Below are positions 58,062 to 64,000 of a stretch of 64,000 nt of DNA, one piece after another. The notes beneath the pieces were generated by a model. That model had not been told where the DNA came from. It worked only from the letters and a program-made list of their open reading frames with translations, and ran no database searches. Made by a program: the position numbers and the translations under genes. The DNA comes from JANMJD01 sp963828405 (lineage in GTDB: Bacteria; Actinomycetota; Acidimicrobiia; Acidimicrobiales; Ilumatobacteraceae): contig CAWHEG010000031.1 in assembly GCA_963828405.1 (NCBI GenBank), positions 2,790,001-2,854,000 of the forward strand, written 5' to 3'. Each line of letters opens with the position of its first letter. The first letter of the stretch is position 1.

Positions 58062-60035
58062 TCAGGTGATCAGGGCGAGCAGGCCGGCGACGGTGTCCTG
58101 GGGCGCCTGGCAGGCGTAGCGCTCGCAGACGTAGGCCATGGCGCCCGACCGCGCCTCCCACAGCGGCGAGTCGTAGGGTTCGCCCCAGGCGAGCACGGCG
58201 TTGGGCAGGTACGTGCGTTGCGCGGCGGCGACGAGGTCGGGGCGCACTCCGGTGACGACGATCTCGGTGATCCCCGCCCGGCGCATGTCGACGGCGCACA
58301 GCAGGTGCCCGAAGGCGCTCGGCGCCTGGGCGACGAGGCCGCCGAGGAGCAGCAGGATCCGATCGGCGCGATCGGCGTAGCGCGCCTCGCCGGTGAGCGC
58401 GGCCAGGCGGATGAGGGCGTTGGCCGCCGTGGCGTTGGCCGACGGGGTGGCGTTGTCCATCACCTCCTTCTGCCGGACGATGAGCTGCTCGCCGTCCTCG
58501 GCGACGGTGAACAGCCCGCCGCGCTCGGCGTCCCAGAAACGGTCGAGCAGTGTGTCGGCGACGGAGCGCGCCTCGGCGATCCATCGGGCCTGGCCCGAGG
58601 CCTCGGCGAGGCGGGTGAACCCGTCGACGAGGGCGGCGTGGTCGGCGGCCAGCGCGTCGTGTCGTGCTCCGCCGGCGACCTGCCACGAGCGCCTCCAGCG
58701 ACCCGCCGCACTGCGCAGCGAGCCGAGGAGGAACTCACCGCAGTCGAGCGCGGCGGCCAGCCAGTCGGAGCGCTGCAGGGCGCCGGCGGCTTCGGCCAGC
58801 GTGGCGAGCATCAGGCCGTTCCACTCGGCGAGCACCTTGTCATCGAGGCCGGGCGGCCGGCGCTGCCGACGATGGGCGAGCAGTCGGTGGCGGGCCTCCT
58901 CGACGAGCGGCGGGCGGGCGAGGTCACCGCGGCGGTCGATGCGGGCGAGGATCGTCGCCCCCTCGAAGTTCCCGCCGTCGGAGACGGCCCACCATACGAT
59001 CGCCGCCTGCGCCATCGCCGGCGGGAGCGCGGCGCGGATCTGCTCGGGCGTCCACACGTAGAACAGCCCCTCGTGGCTGTGCCCGGCGTCGTCGAGCGAA
59101 TCGGCGTCCTGCGCCGAGGCGAACCCGCCGCCCGGCTGGCGCAGCTCGCCGAGCACGTAGTCGATCGTCTCCGCGGCGACCTGGCGCCAGCGCTCGTGGC
59201 CGAACACCTGCCAGGCCCGCAGGTAGGTCCTGGCCAGCAGCGCCTGGTCGTAGAGCATCTTCTCGAAGTGGGGGACCAGCCAGCGGTCATCGGTGGAGTA
59301 CCGGGCGAACCCCCCGCCGAGGTGGTCGTAGATCCCCCCCGAGGCCATCGCGTCGAGCGTCGTGGCGATGATCTCGGCGATGATCGGCGAGTGCGAGACG
59401 ACGTAGCCCCGCAGCAGCAGGTCGAGGTTCATCGCGTTGGGGAACTTCGGCGCCGGGCCGAAACCACCCCATTGCTCGTCGAACTGGTCCGTGAGCTGGC
59501 GGAACGCTCCGGACAGTTCCTCCGATCCGGGCGGTTCGACGGCTGGCTCGAGACGAGTCGTGCGCTCGAGCGACTCGCGTAGCGCCCCGATGTTCTGCTC
59601 GAGGTCCTCCCGCCGGTTGCGCCAGGCGTCGTCGACGGCGTGGAGCAACCGGACCAAGGCGTCCCGGGGGAAGTAGGTGCCCCCGTAGAACGGTCGTCCG
59701 TCGGGGGTGATGAACACGGTCATCGGCCAACCGCCACGCCCCGTCATCGCCTGGACGGCGTCCATGTACACGGCGTCGACGTCGGGGCGTTCCTCCCGGT
59801 CGACCTTGACGTTGACGAACAGCCGGTTCATCACCGCGGCCACCTCGTCGTCCTCGAAGGACTCGTGGGCCATGACATGGCACCAGTGGCACGCCGAGTA
59901 GCCGACCGAGAGCAGCACCGGCCGGTCGGTCCGCCGGGCCTCCTCGAACGCGGCCGCGCCCCACGGGTGCCACTCGACCGGGTTGTCGCGGTGCTGGCGC
60001 AGGTACGGCGAGGTCTCGTCGGCGAGTCGGTTCAT
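58062..60035 (-). CDS. YyaL-type thioredoxin-domain protein (DUF255)
   Basis: A 657-residue protein. The N-terminal DUF255/thioredoxin-like domain has MNRLADETSPYLRQHRDNPVEWHPWG and SACHWCHVM, with a redox Cys-x2-Cys. A long alpha/alpha-toroid domain similar to six-hairpin glycosidases or AGE epimerases follows (GGIYDHLGGGFARYSTDDRW, EWNGLMLATLAEA, NATPSANATAANALIRLA). The human relative is spermatogenesis-associated protein 20. Function is unknown. ATG 60035 is the family start; TAGCGT 8 bases before it could be a -10 of a leaderless mRNA. Further upstream in-frame codons are not conserved. Confidence 0.9.
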   Translation of the reverse strand: MNRLADETSPYLRQHRDNPVEWHPWGAAAFEEARRTDRPVLLSVGYSACHWCHVMAHESFEDDEVAAVMNRLFVNVKVDREERPDVDAVYMDAVQAMTGRGGWPMTVFITPDGRPFYGGTYFPRDALVRLLHAVDDAWRNRREDLEQNIGALRESLERTTRLEPAVEPPGSEELSGAFRQLTDQFDEQWGGFGPAPKFPNAMNLDLLLRGYVVSHSPIIAEIIATTLDAMASGGIYDHLGGGFARYSTDDRWLVPHFEKMLYDQALLARTYLRAWQVFGHERWRQVAAETIDYVLGELRQPGGGFASAQDADSLDDAGHSHEGLFYVWTPEQIRAALPPAMAQAAIVWWAVSDGGNFEGATILARIDRRGDLARPPLVEEARHRLLAHRRQRRPPGLDDKVLAEWNGLMLATLAEAAGALQRSDWLAAALDCGEFLLGSLRSAAGRWRRSWQVAGGARHDALAADHAALVDGFTRLAEASGQARWIAEARSVADTLLDRFWDAERGGLFTVAEDGEQLIVRQKEVMDNATPSANATAANALIRLAALTGEARYADRADRILLLLGGLVAQAPSAFGHLLCAVDMRRAGITEIVVTGVRPDLVAAAQRTYLPNAVLAWGEPYDSPLWEARSGAMAYVCERYACQAPQDTVAGLLALIT

Positions 60036-60146
60036 CGTCGGCGACGCTAACGATCGCAGTGGCCGATCGTCTCGATCGGCCATCGTGTTCGATCGTCACG
60101 GAGCGTGGCCGGCCGATGGAAGCCACACCGCAGGTGAGCGAGTGTC

Positions 60147-60152
60147 TATACT
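60147..60152 (+). promoter_or_regulatory. -10 element TATACT for livK
   Basis: TATACT is a near-consensus -10 hexamer. A start near 60159 would give a leader of about 100 bases that contains the folded element at 60172-60240. Confidence 0.55.
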
Positions 60153-60171
60153 CCCCTCTGCTCGTCGTCAG

Positions 60172-60240
60172 GGCTTGCTCGGGGGAGGCGCACACGCGCC
60201 GAAGTCGTGTGCCTGGCGAGGGGGAGGACCAAAGCAAGCC
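60172..60240 (+). ncRNA. Structured 5' leader of the liv operon (candidate regulatory RNA)
   Basis: GGCTTGCT at 60172-60179 is perfectly complementary to AGCAAGCC at 60233-60240. Inside, GCACACG (60190-60196) pairs with CGTGTGC (60206-60212) around a 9-base loop. The outer stem ends only 4-5 bases before the GAAAGG ribosome binding site of livK. It does not match a riboswitch class I can name. Confidence 0.45.
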
Positions 60241-60260
60241 AACGAAAGGCGACAACACAC

Positions 60261-61620
60261 ATGAAGATCAAGAAGGTTTCAGCGCTGCTTGCAGCGGTGG
60301 CCCTGGTCGGCGTGGCAGCGTGCGGTAGCGACTCGAAGACGGAGCCCGAAGCCGCAGCCACCACGGCCGCCACCGAGGCTCCGGCCGCCACCGAGGCTCC
60401 GGCCGCCACCGACGCTCCGGCCGCCACCGATGCACCCGCGTCGTCCGGTGAGGCGCTCATCGTCTCGACCGACCTGCCGCTGCAGGGCGCCTCGGCCGAT
60501 GCGTCGGCCGACACCAACAACGCCGTCAAGCTCATCCTCGAGCTGTCCGGCGGCAAGGCCGGCGACTACGCCATCGAGTTCAAGGAGTACGACAACTCGA
60601 CCGCCGCCAAGGGCGCCTGGGACGACGCGACGTGCGCCAAGAACGCCAACGACCACGTCGCCAACACCGCTGAGGTCGCCGTGATGGGTACCTACAACTC
60701 GGGCTGCGCCAAGATCGAGGTCCCGGTGCTCAACGAGGACCCGAGCGGCCCGATGCTGATGATCTCGCATGCCAACACCAACCCGGGCCTCACCAAGACC
60801 TGGGATCCGGGCGAGCCCGACAAGTACTACCCGACGGGCGTCCGCAACTACGGCCGCGTCGTCGCCACCGACGACTTCCAGGGCTCGGCCGGCGCCCAGT
60901 TCGCCAAGGCCGACCTCGAAGCGTCACCAAGTGCGTCGTGCTCAACGACGCCCAGACCTACGGCGTCGGCGTGGCCACGGCGTTCGTCGCCGAGGCCAAG
61001 AAGCAGGGCATCGAGATCGTCGCCGAGGAGGCGTGGGATTCCAAGCAGCCGAACTACACGGCGTTGTTCGAGGGCTTCAAGTCGCTCAACCCCGACTGCG
61101 TGTACCTCGGCGGGATCAACGACAACAACGGTGAGCAGCTGATCCGTGACAAGGTGGCCGTGCTCGGCCCGAACGGCCCGAACGACCCGGTCAAGCTGAT
61201 CGCCCCCGACGGCTTCACCGGCTACCCGACGGTGCAGGCGCTGGCCGAGGCCGAGGGGATGTACATCACCTTCGCCGGCCTGCCGGCCTCGATGTACTGG
61301 CCGCTGCCGGTGGTGTCGGCCGCCAAGTTCGTCACCGACTTCAAGACGAAGTACGGCCACGATCCGGCCTCGGCTTACGCCATCTACGGTGCGGCGGCGA
61401 TGCAGTACATCATGAAGTCGATCGCCGCCTCCGATGGCACCCGCAAGGGCGTCCGCGACGCGGCGTTCTCGGGCAAGGTCACCGTCTCGGCCGACGAGTC
61501 CGTGATCGGCAAGGAGTTCTCGATCGACGCGTCCGGGGACGTCACCGTCCGTCGACATGTCGATCCAGCTCGCTGACCGGCGGAGCCGAGACGTACCTGA
61601 AGCCCTGGCTGGTCACCTGA
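60261..61620 (+). CDS. LivK-type branched-chain amino-acid-binding lipoprotein, several apparent frameshifts
   Basis: Periplasmic-type substrate-binding lipoprotein of an ABC importer. The signal peptide is MKIKKVSALLAAVALVGVAAC with a lipobox ending in the Cys. A low-complexity linker of AATEAP repeats precedes the binding domain (ALIVSTDLPLQGASADASAD). The frame breaks near 60922: one missing base joins to VTKCVVLNDAQTYGVGVATAF. Two more breaks, near 61550 and 61572 (one extra base each), would give the ending LTGGAETYLKPWLVT with stop at 61618-61620. After repair the protein is about 450 residues. Either the sequence is error-prone here or the gene is decaying. Confidence 0.8.
60366..60437 (+). 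repeat. Four tandem 18-bp units in the livK linker
   Basis: GCCGCCACCGAGGCTCCG is repeated twice exactly, then with changes (GACGCT and GATGCA...), encoding AATEAP-type hexapeptides that tether the lipoprotein to the membrane. Confidence 0.9.
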
Positions 61621-61674
61621 CGCGGGCTGCGCCACAGCTCGGATCATCACGATAAGTCGTATACGTCACTCGTT

Positions 61675-61710
61675 GATGTGGGGTGGTCTCCCCGGAGGCC
61701 ACCCCACATC
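61675..61710 (+). terminator. Hairpin between livK and livH
   Basis: GATGTGGGGTGG and CCACCCCACATC pair perfectly over 12 bases, and the stem can extend inward to about 16 pairs with a short loop. No T-tract follows. It probably stops some transcripts or protects the livK message, so the binding protein is made in excess. Confidence 0.75.
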
Positions 61711-61827
61711 GCTGATCGTTCATGTGTCACCTTGGGGGTACTCACTTGTCATCGGGCATCACCAGCCGTCTGAAACTGCCGACCACACCGATGGGGATCC
61801 TTGGGGCGACGCTCCTCGGGCTGGCGC

Positions 61828-62835
61828 GTGCTGTCGATCATCGCCAGCTTCGTCGAGCAACCGTCGAAGGTCGTCCAGTTGCTCCTGATCGGGCTGTCGA
61901 ACGGGGCGCTGTACGCGCTGATCGCGCTCGGCTACACGATGGTCTACGGCATCATCGAGCTGATCAACTTCGCCCACGGCGACCTGTTCATGCTCTGCTC
62001 CGTGTTCGGGGCGGTGATGCTCGAGTCCTGGTTCGACCAGACCGGGGCGACCTCGACGGCGTGGATCTTCCTGGGCATCACCCTGATCGCCACGATGGCC
62101 TTCGGGGCCGGGACGAACATGACCATCGAGCGCCTGGCCTACCGACGCCTGCGCAACGCGCCCAAGCTCGCCCCGCTGATCACCGCGGTCGGCGTCAGCT
62201 TCATCCTGCAGAACATCGGCATCTTCAAGACCATCTTCGGGTTGGACTGGAACGGCTCGGCTCCCCGCTCGCGCAAGTCGGTGCTCTCCCAGGGCAAGTG
62301 GAACATCACCGACCAGATCTCGATCCGCTACGTCAACCTCGTGGTCATCGCCGTGACCGTCCCGCTGCTGCTGCTGATGACCTGGATCGTCCAGAAGACG
62401 CGCACCGGCAAGGCGATGCGGGCCACGGCCCAGGACCGCGACGCCTCGCTGCTCATGGGGATCAACGTCGACCGGATGATCTCGTACACGTTCGGCATGG
62501 GCGGGGCGCTCGCCGCCGCCGCCGGGGTGCTCTTCGTCCAGGTCAACCAGCAGACCCGCTACGACGCCGGGTTCCGCCTCGGCCTGATCGCCTTCACGGC
62601 CGCCGTGCTCGGCGGTGTGGGCAACTTCCTCGGTGCCGTCATCGGGGGCGTGCTCATCGGCCTGATCCAGGCGCTGAACGACGGCAAGGTGCTGCTGCCC
62701 GAGTTCGTGCCCGACTTCTTCCGCGACCTCACCGGCCAGAAGTGGACCCAGACGGTGATGTTCGGCATCCTGATCCTGATGATCGTCTTCCGACCAGGCG
62801 GCATCTTCGGCGCCCACCAACAAGAGAAGGTGTGA
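61828..62835 (+). CDS. livH: Branched-chain amino-acid ABC transporter permease LivH-type
   Basis: A 335-residue inner-membrane permease. About eight hydrophobic segments include LLIGLSNGALYALIALGYTMVYGIIELINFAHGD, the LivH signature. The ATPase-contact loop is TRTGKAMRATAQDRDASLLMGI. GTG 61828 opens the shown frame. An upstream frame from TTG 61746 reads SSGITSRLKLPTTPMGILGA and could be the true N-terminus if one extra base near 61825 is an error. It is followed by livM 2 bases later. Confidence 0.9.
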   Translation: MLSIIASFVEQPSKVVQLLLIGLSNGALYALIALGYTMVYGIIELINFAHGDLFMLCSVFGAVMLESWFDQTGATSTAWIFLGITLIATMAFGAGTNMTIERLAYRRLRNAPKLAPLITAVGVSFILQNIGIFKTIFGLDWNGSAPRSRKSVLSQGKWNITDQISIRYVNLVVIAVTVPLLLLMTWIVQKTRTGKAMRATAQDRDASLLMGINVDRMISYTFGMGGALAAAAGVLFVQVNQQTRYDAGFRLGLIAFTAAVLGGVGNFLGAVIGGVLIGLIQALNDGKVLLPEFVPDFFRDLTGQKWTQTVMFGILILMIVFRPGGIFGAHQQEKV

Positions 62836-62837
62836 CG

Positions 62838-64000
62838 ATGGACACGATGAGGAAGTGGGCCACCGGTCGCCCGCCGTGGAAGGTCGGTGCTGGCCGTGGC
62901 CGGGTTGGTGCTGGCCCTGGTCATGCCGCATCTCGCCTTCACCAAGAACATCGACGGGCCGTTCCCGATCGCCACCGTCGTGCTCTGCGCCGTCTACGCC
63001 CTGTTCGCCCTCGGGCTGAACATCGTCGTCGGCTTCGCCGGGCTGCTCGACCTCGGGTTCGTCGCCTTCTTCCTGTTCGGGGCCTACGTCGGTGCCTGGC
63101 TGATGTCCGATTTCGCCATCAACGTCACCGGGCGGGACGGGAGCTGGTCCGACCTCAACTGGGCGTTCTTCTCCACGGCCAAACCGGGGGCGCTGGGGAT
63201 CCACCTGTCGTTCTGGCTGGTGATCGTGGTCGCCGCCCTGGTCGCCGCGGTCGCCGGGGTGGTCATCGGCTACCCGACCCTCAAGCTGAAGAGCGACTAC
63301 CTCGCCCTCGTCACGCTCGGCTTCGGTGAGATCCTGCCCGAGGTGTTCCGCAACAGCGACGACATCGGCGGGCTGAACTTCACCAACGGCACCAAGGGGA
63401 TCGGACCGGTCGACGCCATCGGCACCGGGGCGATCGGCAAGATCGTTCCCGGGATGAAGGAGCAGATCAACAAGACCGACTACGCCAACCGCTACTACGT
63501 GATCATGGCCTTCTGCGTCATCTTCGGCTTCATCTCGATCCGCATCCGCGACGGCAAGCTCGGCCGGGCATGGATGGCCATCCGCGAGGACGAGCTGGCC
63601 GCCAGCCTGATGGGTGTCCCGCTGCGCACGACCAAGCTGTGGTCCTACGCCGTGGGCGCCGTGGCCGGCGGTGTCGGCGGGGCGTTCTACGCCACGATCG
63701 TCGGCACGGTCAACGTCGACAGCTTCACCTTCCTGTTCTCGATCATCATCCTGTGCTGCGTGATCCTCGGCGGGATGGGCAACGTGTGGGGCGCCGTACT
63801 CGGGGCCGTGGTGATCACCTGGCTGAGCGACAACGGGCTGAAGTGGATGGGTAACGAGATCGGCACGGACCTGACCAAGTACCAGTTCATGCTCTTCGGC
63901 ATGATCCTCGTGCTGATGATGCTCTTCCGGCCCGAGGGCTTCCTCCCGGCGGCCCGCTCCAAGCAGGTCAAGTTGGCCGAGAAGCAGGCCGCGGCGAGTG
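62838..64000 (+). CDS. livM: Branched-chain amino-acid ABC transporter permease LivM-type, 3' end outside window, likely frameshift near start
   Basis: Second permease of the Liv importer. The main frame, clear from GTG 62887 to the right edge, has VVGFAGLLDLGFVAFFLFGAY, YPTLKLKSDYLALVTLGFGEI and IREDELAASLMGVPLRTTKL. LGGMGNVWGAVLGA and FRPEGFLPAARSKQ close it, all LivM motifs, with eight or more hydrophobic segments. ATG 62838 has a good GAGAAGG site 7 bases upstream but opens a different frame (MDTMRKWATGRPPWKV). One extra base near 62886 would join the two. No stop codon occurs before the end, so the C-terminus is cut off by the window. The ATPases livG and livF would be expected next. Confidence 0.88.

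Noticed and set aside
1..64000. Search for tRNA, rRNA, CRISPR, phage or insertion sequences
   Set aside because: No gap is long enough or has the right conserved bases, and no transposase, integrase or cas-like protein is visible.

Overview
The window is GC-rich, densely packed chromosomal DNA from an actinobacterium. Signs of this are the dinB - DUF3040 - mraZ order, a division/cell-wall cluster without ftsA, SepF and DivIVA after ftsZ, a short-stem T-box before ileS, a bacterial proteasome activator (Bpa), and GTG/TTG starts with several apparently leaderless genes. The complete type IV pilus machine, the PilM-PilN fusion and the DUF35/thiolase/acyl-CoA genes suggest Acidimicrobiia (Ilumatobacter-like). 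That class assignment is inference; I see no rRNA, tRNA, CRISPR array, insertion sequence or phage gene that would help.

Layout. 1-8.9 kb: 3' end of dinB, a DUF3040 membrane protein, a leftward MoxR / DUF58 / transglutaminase operon, a frameshifted acyl-CoA dehydrogenase, a small conserved protein, an HNH protein and a lipoate-ligase-like protein. 9-27.4 kb: the division and cell-wall cluster mraZ-rsmH-ftsL-ftsI-murE-mraY-murD-ftsW-murG-murC-murB-ftsQ-ftsZ, then yggS, sepF, yggT and divIVA. Many genes overlap by 4 bases. murF is absent from its usual place between murE and mraY, and a 12-bp perfect stem with an inner hairpin lies between mraZ and rsmH. 27.5-33.9 kb: T-box-controlled ileS, DUF167, a DksA-like protein lacking all four zinc cysteines, lspA, a RluD-type pseudouridine synthase and an MtfA-like peptidase. 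33.9-39.8 kb: an Rrf2 regulator, a phosphodiesterase-like gene, bpa and dnaE, closed by a 15-bp perfect hairpin. 39.9-54.9 kb: the type IV pilus region. Leftward are pilB, pilT, pilC, three minor pilin-type genes (one carrying Ig-like repeats) and the major pilin; rightward are a pilM-pilN fusion, pilO and a divergent FtsH-like membrane protease, followed by two LuxR-type regulators with degenerate receivers and a FliA/WhiG-type sigma factor. 55-60 kb: an unrecognised protein, a nitroreductase-like protein, a DUF35 + thiolase pair and a YyaL-type thioredoxin-domain protein. 60.1-64 kb: a branched-chain amino-acid (Liv) ABC transporter operon (livK, livH, livM), with a structured leader and at least five apparent single-base indels; livM runs off the window.

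How it works together. The 9-27 kb block makes lipid II and couples it to the septum: MurE, MurD, MurC and MurB act in the cytoplasm, MraY and MurG at the membrane, FtsW and FtsI polymerise and cross-link, FtsQ and FtsL form the divisome link, FtsZ and SepF form the ring, and DivIVA marks poles and septa. The pilus block has extension (PilB) and retraction (PilT) motors, platform (PilC), inner-membrane alignment complex (PilMN, PilO), pilin and minor pilins. No prepilin peptidase is present, so processing must rely on a gene elsewhere. The adjoining regulators, sigma factor and protease are candidates for pilus control, inferred from position only.

Seven or so apparent indels (acyl-CoA dehydrogenase, phosphodiesterase, several in liv) mean that some breaks may be assembly errors rather than biology.
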